Source: Datisca glomerata
Lineage: Eukaryota > Streptophyta > Magnoliopsida > Cucurbitales > Datiscaceae
Direction: 5' to 3'
DNA length: 64,000 bases
Assembly (NCBI GenBank): GCA_003255025.1
Contig: QANY01002976.1
Location: 3,963,541-4,027,540 of the forward strand
Below, piece by piece: positions 46,190 to 57,815 of this stretch. The notes beneath the pieces are model-generated. The model was not told the DNA's origin, made no database searches, and worked only from the letters and a program-made list of their open reading frames with translations. Positions within the stretch are counted from its first letter, which is position 1. Each line of letters begins with the position of its first letter. The translations under genes and the position numbers were made by a program.

Positions 46190-48028
46190 TCAGAAGAATT
46201 TTACTTAGGAATTTGAGTGTGGGCTCTCAAAACGATTGAAGAAGAAAAATCAAATCTTCCCTTCTTCAGATTAATTTCGGAGGCAACAATAGTGAGAGGA
46301 GAAAACATTTTTCTCTCTTTTTTGTGTGTTGATAACAACTGTATCTAATGCTCGTTATATATTTACAATCATGTTATTATTAGATATTTATCGAAATATA
46401 ATTTTCAGTATTTACATATGTACCCATATATTATAAAATTTTTGAAAATTCCTCTAATTAATTATCTATTATTGCTGAAAATTACATGATCTCCTAGAGT
46501 TTTAGTTGTATCAAAATTCATCAATCCAATTGAAAAATATAATTGATCATTATCAATTAATTAATTATTTAATTTTATTTAACTAATTATCTAATAATTA
46601 GAAAATAATAAATAATTAATCCAATACAACAATTACACTTAACTAACTTAAGTAACATCACGTATCGCATATAGGTATAGGAAATATGCATTGGCACCAA
46701 AACACATTTTGTTCCAACTTAGTTCCTTTTACTATTCCTGTTCTAAGTTATTTCTAAGACCGAATGGACTCACATGAACAAAACTTATTATTCAAATATG
46801 CGGCGAATTTATCTCCATAAATTTCTGATCTATTTAATTCTGATATCGTACGACTCCACTATAGGTTCGATGTCGAATCAACTTTCGACGCTACATTTTC
46901 TGTTAGTGTAAATAAACTCTATTTATTTTAACGGTCCACAGAATATTTTATCATAATACCCATCGTAAATATCAGTAACAAGAGTGGAATATAAAATTAT
47001 CATTTTACCCCTCTTGTTATTATTTCCTTAACTCATTTATTGATTGTACATAAGAAATACATTATTTCCTTAACTCCTTTACCCCTCTCCTACAATTCAC
47101 AAGTCTTATCAAATTACTCATTTCATCGAACATTTGGCCAAAGTAATTGTTATCTCTCTCTCTTCCTTTGTCTCTCTCACCCTCTCTCTCCCTCTGTTTC
47201 TCTCTCCCTCTCTCTCCCCCCTTTCTCTCTCCCTATTCCCCCCTCTCTCCCCCTCTCTCTCTCCCTCTCCCCATCTATCTCTCTCATATGTAACATAGAC
47301 ATATGAGGTCACCTTGTAAACCCTTTGGCTGGAACTCAAGATATCAATCAATAATCTAAAATTATGCTTAGACATAAGTTAATTAAGGTTTAGTTTAGTA
47401 ATCGTAAGTACACTCATTGGGATTTACAACTAAGGTTAATGCTACTGAATTCACACACTCATCAATAAAGCATAACGTGATATTGTTATTTTCGCAATCC
47501 AACCTTGAATTTTCATATCTATGAATCACGCAACGCTTGCTTAATTAAATTACAATCTTAATAGCCGAGGTATTGCGCGTCAATTCGAACTCACTCATTT
47601 GACATATTAAATATTACAACTAACCAAGTCAAGATACGTATTCACCTCAGGATTAAGGTAATTATGAAAATACCCTTAAGGTGTAACAATTAGATTTAGA
47701 GCTAGGTAAAAGGTTTTGGGCTCTAAACTAATTTGTTACCGGTCTATTCAACATGTTCATAACATGTCTAGTTAATCATTTGAGTCTCCACTCTTATGCC
47801 CCAAGACTAACATCAAAGACTGCGAATATCATTCTGAATTATTTCAGAAGAAATCCATCTCACTCTTCTTTTGTTGACAGTTCCAGGACTTGAGTAATTT
47901 ATAAAGACACTTTAATTTAAAATAAAACTTTCAACTTATTAATAAAAATTCAGTAATACAAATATCTGAGAAATAACTAAATACAAATAAATAGTCATTA
48001 CACGCTACTTTATGGACATATTCCAACA
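46190..48028 (-). repeat. 3' LTR of the 46-50 kb copia element (left end uncertain)
   Basis: Its right edge (plus strand TATTCCAACA at 48028) abuts the polypurine tract. It is collinear with 49690-50649 except for a CT-rich insertion of about 300 bp (roughly 47150-47450) and segments lost or gained near 50350. The left end lies somewhere in 45900-46200. Confidence 0.75.
47152..47290 (+). repeat. CT-rich microsatellite inside one LTR only
   Basis: CTCTCT runs with CCCC interruptions, about 140 bp. The homologous position in the other LTR (near 50000) lacks it. Confidence 0.85.
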
Positions 48029-48030
48029 AT

Positions 48031-48039
48031 CTCCCACTT
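48031..48039 (-). promoter_or_regulatory. Polypurine tract of the 46-50 kb copia element
   Basis: Minus-strand AAGTGGGAG, followed by AT and the LTR start TGTTGGAATA. This is the standard plus-strand primer position. Confidence 0.85.
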
Positions 48040-48339
48040 GGACTAAAGTAGGTGTGTACAATCTCTTATCCCTAAGTCCTCAAGATGACCATAAAAAACT
48101 TTACTGCTTAAAATCTTCGTGAATGAATCTGACAGGTTGTTGACCGTTAAAATATGGGTAACCACAACGCCTCAACGCTGAACAATCTCACTAATCAGGT
48201 GATATTTACGTTCTATGTGTTTGGATCTCTTGTGGCTTCTAGGTTCCTTAGAATTCACTACGTCCCCATTGTTATCACAATAAAGTGTGATGGGGTTGTC
48301 GACGTCTGGAACAACTTTCAGAGTTTTCAAGAACTTCCT

Positions 48340-49680
48340 AAGCCTTTATAGCCTCCTTTGCAGGTTCACAAGCTGCCAATATTCAACTTCCATGGTGGAG
48401 TCAACAATGCAAGATTGCTTGATACTTTTCCATACAACTTCTCTACCATTCCGGATAAACACAAATCCTGAAGTGGACTTCCTAGAGTCCTTATCAGCTT
48501 GAAAATCGAAATTTGTATATCCCATCATATTCAAGTCACTACGTGAATACACAAGCATGTAATTTCTTGTTCTCCTAAGATACTTAAGGAGATGCTTGAC
48601 AACATTTCAATGCTCGATTCTAGGATTAGATTGAAAATTACTTACTACGCCCACAACATAGTAAACATCAGGTCTAGTGCAAAGCATCGGGTACATGAGG
48701 CTTCCTTTGGTTGAGGCATATGGTATCCTTTTCATGTCTTCCTCTTCTTAAGGAGTCTTGGGAGACTGCTCCTTGGAAAGGCTACTCCATGTCTAAAGGG
48801 AAGAAATCCCTTCTTGAAGTTTTGCATACTGAAGCGATCCAAGACCTTATCTATATAAGATGTTTGAGAAAGTGTCAATTGTCTGTTTTTCTAATCTCGA
48901 AAGATCTGACTACCTAAGACAAATGCAACTTCTCCAAGATCTTTCATGTCAAATTACTTTGCAAGTCAAAATTTGACATCAGACAATTTTCTTACATCAT
49001 TCCCAATGAGTGAAATATCATCTACATACAAGAGTAGAAAAACCACATTCCGTTCGTGTGTCAACTTATACACACAGAGTTCGCCCACCAACTGCTCAAA
49101 ACCATAGTTCTTAATAGTTTCGTCGAATCTAATATTCCACGACCATGACGCTTGCTTAAATCCATAAATGGACTTCTGCAATTCGTAAACTTTGCCCTTT
49201 TGGCCTTTCTCCATGAACCCGTCTGGTTGAGCCATATAAATACGATCTTCAAGATTTCCATTTAGAAAGGCAATCTTGACATCCATTTGCCATATTTCAT
49301 AATCAAGGGAAACAACAATGGATAAAAGGATTTGGATGAATTTAAGCATGGCTACCGGTGAGAAGGATCCTTGTAGTTTATTCCTTCTTTTTGGGTGTAG
49401 TCCTTGGCTACTAGCCTAGCTTTTAATGTCTCTACATTCCCATCTGAACCTCTTTTCTTCTTATAGATCCATTTACATCCTACGGGTTTTATCTTTTCAG
49501 GAGGATCTACAAGTTTTCAGACTATGTTCGAGCACATCGAATGTATCTCAACGTTCATGACTTCCTGCCGTAAGTTTACTTCAAGACCAGCCATGACCTC
49601 TGAGTAAGAGATTGGTTCATCTTATTTCTTGTCTGAGACAACTATCAAAGATCCTCCATAGGACATGTACATTTCAAGTT
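48340..49680 (-). pseudogene. copia reverse transcriptase and RNase H, broken
   Basis: From the right: PPEKIKPVGCKWIYKKKRGS (about 49500-49440), ARLVAK, then WQMDVKIAFLNGNLEDRIYM (about 49290-49230), QKSIYGFKQASWSW and FLLLYVDDISLIGND (catalytic VDD at about 49020). RNase H begins near 48560 with KDSRKSTSGFVF and STMEVEYWQL, where family members have EAEY. Stops and a frame change lie between 48960 and 48560. No integrase, protease or gag is present to the right, where LTR sequence follows. Confidence 0.88.
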
Positions 49681-49689
49681 ATCTCACAA

Positions 49690-50649
49690 CTTATTTAATC
49701 CTGACATCGTACGACTCCACTATATGTTCGATACCGAATCAACTATCGATTCATGCGCGCTACATTTTTTGTTAGTGTAAATAAACTCTATTATTTTCAA
49801 GGCGCTTTTAACATAGTACTCATCGTCAATATCAGTAACAAGAGTAAAATGTAAAAAATTATCATTTTACCCCTCTTGTTAATATTTTCTTAACTCTTTT
49901 ATTGACTGTGAATTAAAAGACATTATAGTGAATTGTCTCGTATAATTCACAAGTCTTATCCAATGACTCATTTCATCGAATACTTGACCAAATTAATTTA
50001 TTCATACACGCATCAATAAAGCATAAGATGATATTGTTACTTTCGCAATTCAACCACGAATTTACATATATAAGAATCATTCAACTTCTACTTAATTAAA
50101 TTACAATCCCAACAGCTGAGGTATTGCACGCCAGTTCGAACTCACTCATTTGACATATCAAAGATTGCAACTAACCAAGTCAAGTTACGTATTCACCTCA
50201 GGATTAATGTAATTATGAAAGTACCCTTAAGGTGTAATAATTAGATTTAGAGCTAGGTAAACGGTTTTGAGCTCTAAACTAATTTGTTACCGGTCTATTC
50301 AATATGTTCATAACATATTTAGGTTAACCATTTGAGTCTCCACTCTTATGCCCCAAGACTGACATCCAATAGTTCAACATAACAGTCGTAATCAGATTTG
50401 ATTGTCCAGTCGATCTCAAGACTGCGAATGTCATTGTGAACTATTTCAGAAGAGTTCGTCTAGAGACGCTTCTGTCTTCACTCTTCTTTCATTGATAATA
50501 GTTTCAGGACTTGAGTAATTTATAAACATATTTTAATTTAAAATAAAACTTTCAATTTATTTATAAAAATTCAGTAATACAAATGTCTTATAACTAACTA
50601 AATATAAATAAATGATTATTACACATTATTTTATTGATATATTTCAATA
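49690..50649 (-). repeat. 5' LTR remnant of the 46-50 kb copia element
   Basis: It is collinear with the outer part of the 3' LTR; its inner end is cut at about 49690, where pol sequence begins. Its outer end reads TTTCAATA where the other LTR has TTCCAACA, so the terminal CA is mutated. Confidence 0.85.
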
Positions 50650-52060
50650 AAAAAGTCATGAGATATAGCTTAAACAATTGGTATTTGATAGGCTCTAATA
50701 TTGTTTGAGTAGTAATAGAGTAATATTACATAGTGTAATATAATAATAATTTAACACTTTCAATTAATTATATATATATAAAATATACTTTTGACACTTG
50801 GTAAGAGTTGAGGATGGAATCGACAGATGTGCGCATCCATTTAAAAGACAATTTGACATCCTCGAAGAAAATATTTCTTACATAATATCGTAAAAAATAG
50901 CCACATAAAACAATATATGGAAAACGTGTTGTCAATTTTTAAGATTATACATGTAGTTTTTTAGGGTTATATATAGTTAGTAGTACGGAATGTACATATT
51001 ATAGTTGAATTGAAAAGCAAATTAGAAAGCAGATTAGAAAGCAGATAATAGTAAAATTAAAAGCAAATAAATGTGAGAATAATATTAACCTTTAAAGTTA
51101 CAAGAGTTACCAGACAAGAGTACATAAAATAAAATTTAAAAAATTAAATTAATTATCACAAATGAGAAAGTTAAAAGTCACATGCCAAAATATATTAAAC
51201 AGAATTAACTTATGAAATTAACTTTAAAAAAAATGAATGAGAGAGAACTCTTTTAGGATATGTTATTTGTTAGGATAGGAAAAGAGGCAAAAAGCTCAAG
51301 AGGAAACGTGTATTATCTATATATCATTTTAAGTTTTAGCTTCTTTCAAATAGTATATTTTTTGTTACTTACTGCTTAATTTACTATATATATATGAATT
51401 TTTTATTGAGTTATTATAAGTAATTTTATAAAGTGATTATACTTTAATTCTTTATAAATTTCGTGCCTAACACGAGCATATCACTAGTTTGAAAATATAG
51501 GGTCTAATTTGTATGTTAGCTTAAATGTAAAAAAAGAGTTACGGCACGTTGACCAACCACAGGCTTGCCAACAATAAGAGGTGTGATTTTCAAATTCTAG
51601 AAAAAAAAAACACTTTTATCTTTATTTTAAACATAGTTTAAACGTATCCCCCTACTAAAAAATTAGAAATTATCTACTGTAAACATATAATTATATTAAT
51701 AATGAAAGAAAAAAGTTGTATATTTGTTATAATTATTAGAAAAAAAAGCGTATTGTTCCTACTTTGTCAATAATTTGGAGAAACTATGAACGCAGTGATC
51801 AATTATAATCGCCAATAAGTGGTTTAAATCTTTTCGAGCCAGTAACTCATCATATCCCAATTAGTTTTAACTTTGACCCAAAAACAAATGTTATTGCTGA
51901 TTGATTTATAATGTTCATTTCTCCTTTTCTATACTAAGGTGAATAAAAAAATAAAATAAAAATCGATTCAATGTGCTGAGATTAAAAGACATTGTTTGTC
52001 TAATTAAAAAAAATGATATATGTAACACCATGGGGTTCAACTTCACAATAAGTTGATGGT
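50650..52060. other. AT-rich intergenic DNA, no gene seen
   Basis: Short A and AT runs only. Two adjacent copies of a GAAAGCAGATTAGAAAGCAGAT-type repeat of about 15 bp occur near 51025. Nothing coding is supported. Confidence 0.4.
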
Positions 52061-52067
52061 GTATGTG

Positions 52068-52250
52068 ATTAGGGATGGTAATTAATGAGTTTGGATAAGG
52101 TATGAGTATACCCATTAAATACACATGTTAAATTCTTATATTCTTAAACCCATACCATACTCATTTTTATATTAAATTAAATTGATGGGTGTGGGTAATA
52201 TTCATTAAGACATGGGTACCCAGCGGCCAGCGGGTACTCAATGAGTACTT
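52068..52250 (+). mobile_element. Possible hAT-type terminal fragment
   Basis: TAGGGATGGTAAT at 52069 followed within 150 bp by GGGTACCCAGCGG...GGGTACTC is the composition seen at ends of some plant hAT elements (TAGGGATGGCAAT and GGGTACCC). No opposite end or 8-bp duplication was found, so this is weak. Confidence 0.25.
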
Positions 52251-53680
52251 ATATTTTTTAATAATTACATCAAATAGCAGTTTCTACACACCTAATTAGA
52301 TTTTTCTCATCCTTTTAAATTCGTTAGATTTCTGTCAAATTTTCTTTTCTTTTAATTACATCATTTTGTTAATAAACGTAATTACCTTTATGATTAATTA
52401 AATAATAAACTTATTTTTGAATTTATTAGATTTTCCCCCTTTATTACGTTTTACAGCATTTACATTTATATTATTTTAATGAGAGAGATTTTAATGATAG
52501 GTAGAGATTTTGATTTTGATTTGAAAAAGAGAAAGAGAAAGATTTGTGATTTGATATGAGAGAGAGTGAAATGATCAGAGAGATAAAATAGCAAAAAACC
52601 AGATTAGAGAGAGAGAGAACTAGAGAGAATCCATGTATAAATATGTAAACTAAGATTAATACATTTAATTAAAATACTTAGTGTCACCTTCAATCATTTA
52701 CATGGATCTATATATACATGTAAATAAAGATTAGCAATTATTGATAAAAGTGAAAAAACTTACTTATATACTAAAAATCTGTTTTAAAAATTCATGTCAT
52801 TAACTCTCATTGTAACCACAGATTTACAGTTATTAGTAAACGAGAAAAATATACTTATATACATAACAAATACCAGATACAAAAATTATCGATAGTGAAT
52901 GTTAACTTACAATGCTTAATAAATGTAGTGTTAAATTTTTACATGTTGTCTAATAAACGTACTGTTAAATTTAGTCTAGGATTTATTGATAAATAATAAC
53001 ATCATTCATAATTTTTTCATATAACACATTTTTTTTCATATTTGTTACTAATGAGAGAGAGTGCCATTAGGCGTGAGAGAGAGAAAGAGAGAATGCTAAT
53101 ATTTTTTAATTTCAAGGCTGATGAGAAAGAGTGTGTAGGATAAGGTAAGTAATTATTAGCTATTGATGAGAGAGATTGTGATTTTAGGTGTAAAAGAGAG
53201 AGAGGGTGGGGGATATTTTAAATATGTATTTTTTTATGAAGAAAAAGGATATGATTGATAATGTAAGTAACGATTTCTTATGAGAGAGAATGTGATTGAT
53301 GAGGTAAGTAGTAGTTATTTGATTAAAATATTTAAAATTTAAATTAATGATGAGAGATATATTTTGTTTTGATTTGAGAGAGAGATTTTTATTGATATAA
53401 ATAACGGATTGTAGAGAGAAAATAAAGAGGGAAAATTATAAATATATATTATTTTATAGTTATTTTCATACATCAAAGGGCATTTACAGCATGTATATTA
53501 CAAAAATCGGGGGTTGAATTACATATTTGATAAAAATCTAAAGTTTTAAAAAGCATGATAAAAATCTAATTAAACACTATGATATTCTTTATTTTTTTCT
53601 ATTCAACCAACAATTCTATTTTTATCATTCGATTCTCTCTCTTCACTGAACTATGACCATGAAGATCAATAGTTCAGTTA
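52251..53680. other. AT-rich DNA with scattered GAGAGA motifs
   Basis: Between about 52480 and 53420 the phrase (T)GATGAGAGAGA(T/A)TTTGAT recurs irregularly at least eight times (for example near 52480, 53050, 53165, 53280 and 53350). This suggests a decayed interspersed or minisatellite sequence. No gene. Confidence 0.45.
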
Positions 53681-53689
53681 AAATTAGCC

Positions 53690-54305
53690 CCACTCCAAAT
53701 TGACAGGCTAAACAACAATTTTCATCATAAATAGCTTAAATTAGAAATTGAGTCGTCAAAATTATTTAATAAACCTAATAAAATTGATAAATTGATTATC
53801 TAATTTAGTTCCATTGTAAAATTAATGAACAACAGTTTGGTTATTCGATTATAAAATTAATGTTCCAGTTTGATTTAATTGTAAACTTGATGAATTTTAG
53901 TGCTATTCAAATGTTAAATTGGTGAACTTTGATTCGATTCGACTTTAATTGATGAATTTTAGTTTTAGTTATTCAATTGATGATTCGGTTTGATTTGATG
54001 ATAAAATTGATGAATTCTAATTTAGTTTGATTATAAAATTGACGATTCAATTTGGTTCAGTAGTAAACTTGATGGATTTTTTAGTTTGATTATTCGATTA
54101 TAAAATTACGATAATATTTAGTTTGGTTATAAAAAAAATTAATTTCATTTAAGTTTGATTATAAAATTGATGAATATTATTCCTATTCGATTGTAACATT
54201 GATAAATTATGGTTCGGTCAATTATACAATTGATCATTTTTAGTTCGGCTATTCAATTCATGATTCAGTTTATTTTCATTATAAATTTATAAAATTGATG
54301 AAATT
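53690..54305 (+). repeat. Degenerate AT-rich minisatellite (GATTATAAAATTGATGAATT type)
   Basis: Variants of TTGATTATAAAATTGATGAATT, alternating with TTAGTTTGGTTATTCGAT, recur roughly every 25-45 bp, about a dozen times. The array stops exactly at the copia LTR that begins at 54309. Confidence 0.7.
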
Positions 54306-54308
54306 TGG

Positions 54309-54863
54309 TGTGCGATAGCTACTCAAAACAGTCTAGATAAATCTACTCGGGCTAGCTATATCCGAAACAGAGCACAAAAGCAGTAAAGAGAAAATTTAGA
54401 AACGAGGAAGATTAGTGTTTCGATCAAATTGATCTACATCCACTGTGAGCTACTGTTATATTCAGATATCACAGCAATTACAACGTTCCTAGAGTATTGT
54501 GTTTACAAGAATCAAAGCTTGCTATCATCCAGAAAACTTACTAAATTAAGCAATCATCAGCTCCCTTTCACTAGTTCATCACCTTCGTGAGTTATGCTCT
54601 CCCACTATGTTTCTCACACACTCTACCCCCTTCACTCTCGAGCACTTCTACTTTCCCAAAATATATTCCTCCCACCATTGGCCAAGCTAGAACAATTGGG
54701 ACACTCTCTAACTAACTTTGCTAAGGTGGAAAAACTAACAATGCAATAAGAGAACTTCAATAGAAATATAAATGTGTGCCATGCATGTAAACAGTGAAAT
54801 GAAGAAGTCACCATTCTTGTAATGCCACGTCACTCTCCATGCTGTTGAGTCATCTATCTCACA
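54309..54863 (-). repeat. 3' LTR (555 bp) of the truncated copia element
   Basis: On the plus strand it starts TGTGCGATAG and ends CTATCTCACA, a 10-bp inverted terminal repeat with one mismatch. The minus-strand sequence just before it is the purine-rich CAAGGTGGAGAAC. Only this LTR is present, so no age estimate from LTR pairs is possible. Confidence 0.85.
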
Positions 54864-54878
54864 GTTCTCCACCTTGAC
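54864..54878 (-). promoter_or_regulatory. Polypurine tract of the truncated copia element
   Basis: Minus-strand AAGGTGGAGAAC immediately precedes the LTR start TGTGAGATAG. Confidence 0.75.
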
Positions 54879-55029
54879 TCTAGCATCATTTAGACGTTTA
54901 TCTCTCATCCAGTACCTCAACTCCATCATCTTAGTTCAGGTTGTAACATACCTACACTAAGTTCATGTAGTGAAGGAACTTAATGACTGGTACCACCTTT
55001 GTAGCCATATATGCAGGGTTATCTGCCGT

Positions 55030-57815
55030 TCAAATTTTCTCCATCTTCATTGTTCCATTAGAGATCACATCTCTAACAAAATGAAGTCTCACATCTATGT
55101 TTTTTGTTCTTTTATGGTGAACTGAGTTTTTGGAGAGGTGTATTACACTTTGACTGTCATAGAAGTCTCTTGGTACAAACAGGAGTACCCAGCTCTGACA
55201 GCATTCCATTACCCAAATTGCTTCTTTAAAGCAATCAGTAAGAGTAATATACTCAGACTCAGTGGTTGACAGTGCTACAATTGATTGAAGTTGTGATTTC
55301 CAACTAAGATGAAAATATAACCTATGCTTTATATTTTCTTGTCTAAGTCCCCATGATAGTCTGCATCTACATAATCTTTGATTTGAAGCTGATTTCCTTC
55401 TAATATTTTGTATAAAAGACAACCTCACTAGACCCTTTTAAGTATCTCAATTACTACTTTATTGCTCCCAATGTGCTCTCCCAAGGTTTGCGATGTACCT
55501 GCTAACAACACTCACTCACTGAGCAATATCAGGTCTTGTGTATACATTACACTATCCACAGCACTATCATAAGGTACCTTACTCATTTGTTTCATCTCAT
55601 CTTCTTCTTCTGGACATAGAGCAACAAAAACCTTGAAGTGAGAAGCCAAGGGAACATCTACTGGTTTAGCATTTGTCATGCCAAACCTACTGATCACTCT
55701 TTCTAGATACCCCTTTTATGATAAGAACAGCACTACAGACCCCTTATTTATGTAGATATTCATCCCTAGAATTTTCTGTGTTTTACCCGAGTCCTTCATG
55801 TCAAATTCAGAAGTAAGAAGCCTCTTTAGATGTTCAATTTCCAAAGAATTTATGCTAGCCAATAATAAATCATCAACATACAGAAATAAGTAGATATAAT
55901 ATTTATGATTCGAGCCTTTGCATTATACACAATTGTCATAGAGGATCTGTGAAAACCATTTTCAGTGATAAATGTGTCAAACCTCTTGTACCAGTGTCTT
56001 GGGGACTGTTTAAGTCCATACAGTGAGTTCTTGAGTAAATAAACATGTTTCTTCTTTCCAAGTACATTGAAACCATCAGGTTGGCTCATATAAATTGTCT
56101 CTTCGAGCTCCCCATGAAGAAAAGTCTTTTTGACATCCATCTGTTTAAATTCCATCTCAAAAGCAGCAACTAGAGATAAAATGATCCTAATTGATGTACG
56201 TATTACAACTAATGAAAATACTTCATTATAGTCTACCCATTCCCTCTGAGTGAAGCCCTTAGCAACTAGCATTGCCTTATACCTGATCTCAGCTTCATTT
56301 ATACCTTGCTTCTTCTTATAAATCCATTTACACCCAACCACCTTTTGATTTTCTGGTTTCTGTACAAATATCCAAGTATGATTCTTATATGGAGAGTTCA
56401 TCTCCTCTTCCATTACTTCTTTCCACCTTGCTAAGTCTACACTCTTCATAGCTTGGTGATAGTTGAAAACATTCAGATTCACACCCATCCACTACTGTAT
56501 GCAGAGCACATGCCACCACATCAACATAACCATACCTATGTGGTGCCTTTGACTGCCTTTTTCTGTCTATATCTAGCCAGAAGGAGTACTGCAGGTCATC
56601 ATGCTCTTTCATTTCATGTTCCTGATCTTCTTATGTTTCAGTTTAAGCATTTGCAGGGACATCATCTAAGCCAAGTGATGGCTCCACCTCAAACTGAACT
56701 TTCTCCATTTCTTGATCAATTCCCTGAACTTAAGCTACTGGTTATATTCCTGGGACTTCATCTTCTTTGAATGTCACATCTCTACTGATAATGGTTTTTG
56801 AATACCCTTCCCCTATATACCACATCTTGTAGCCTTTAGTGTCTTCTAGATATCCCAAGAATATGCACTTAATTGCCCTAGGGTCTAGCTTCCCACTACT
56901 TGAATGAGCATAGGCAGTACACCCAAACACCCTAAAGTGTTCATGAGAAGTAGGTGTACCTTTCCACCTCTCTTCAAGAGTCTTGAGCTCTATGGCAGTA
57001 GAAGGACACATGTTAATCAGATAACAGGCTGTTGTTACATCTTCATCCTAGAATTGTTTGGTAGCTTTGCATTAGAAAGCATGCATCTCACTCTTTCTAA
57101 CAGTGTTATTTTCATTCTCTCAGTCAGCCCATTCTGTTGTGGAGTAGCAACAATTGTTTTATGTCTCTGAATTCCTTCTTACTTATAAAAGGAATTGAAA
57201 TCCTCATTTAGGTATTCAAATCCATTATCTGTCCTGACCTTCTTTACTTTCCTTCATGCTTGCTTCTCAACCAGAAACTTCCATTTCTTGAACTTGATCA
57301 GTGCCTCACTCTTATTCTTCATCAAGTACAGCAACACTTTCCTGTAATAGTCTTCTATGATAATCATGATGTACCTGTTGCCAGCATGGGAATGAACTCT
57401 AACAGGCCCCCACATATCTGAGTGAACATAGTCTAATATTCCCTTTGAGGTATGAGTTCCAGTGTTAAACTTCAGCCTTGTTTGCTTACCAATTATACAG
57501 TGTTCACAGAATTTAAGACTACCAATGTTGTCTCCACATAAGAGCCCTTGCTTGCATAACTCTTTAAGTCCTCTCTCTTTGAGTTCCCTGTGCTCCAATA
57601 ACAGCTGAACCAGTGATTATGCTTCCCACAAGGCTATATAAGCCATTTTGCTTAATACCCTTCATAATTGTCAGGACACCCTTTGAGACCTTGAGTACCT
57701 CACATTCACCTTTAAAACTTTATCCAACTTCATCAAGTGTACTTAGAGATATCAAGTTTCTTTTTAATTTAGGAACTAATCTCACCTCACTCAATACTCT
57801 GATTTGACTAAGGTG
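55030..57815 (-). pseudogene. copia pol: pre-integrase, integrase, reverse transcriptase, RNase H, broken
   Basis: From the right: LSEVRLVPKLKRNLISLSTL (57815-57725, pre-integrase) and integrase at 57598-57254 (CEHCIIGKQTRLKF; HSDMWGPVRV with the first Asp). The integrase C-terminal half is at 57011-56742 (FRVFGCTAYAH, IFLGY, SRDVTFKED). Reverse transcriptase is at 56488-55850 (CKWIYKKKQG, QMDVKKTFLHGELEETIYM, LKNSLYGLKQSPRHWYKRFD); the catalytic box is frame-shifted near 55880. Further pol sequence is at 55697-55512 and RNase H at 55330-55030 (STTESEYITLTDCFKEAIW, HHKRTKNIDVRLHFVRD). Frames change several times. The protein would have copied and inserted the element. Confidence 0.88.

Larger units (their letters stand above)
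46190..50649 (-). mobile_element. Ty1/copia element (Angela-like), internally deleted
   Basis: On the minus strand: a 5' LTR remnant (50649-49690), then directly the reverse transcriptase (about 49680-48960), RNase H (48560-48340), polypurine tract (48039-48031) and 3' LTR (48028 to about 46190). Gag, protease and integrase and the inner end of the 5' LTR are missing, so one deletion of several kb joined LTR to pol. The LTR start TGTTGGAATATGTCC resembles Angela-type LTRs. The two LTRs share blocks such as ATCGTACGACTCCACTATA at 46846 and 49707. Confidence 0.88.
54309..57815 (-). mobile_element. Ty1/copia element, 5'-truncated, with complete 3' LTR
   Basis: On the minus strand pol runs from a pre-integrase fragment (57815) through integrase, reverse transcriptase and RNase H to a polypurine tract and a 555-bp LTR. 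The 5' LTR, gag and protease are absent. At the right the element is joined to a FAR1/MULE-like pseudogene without any LTR. Confidence 0.88.
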
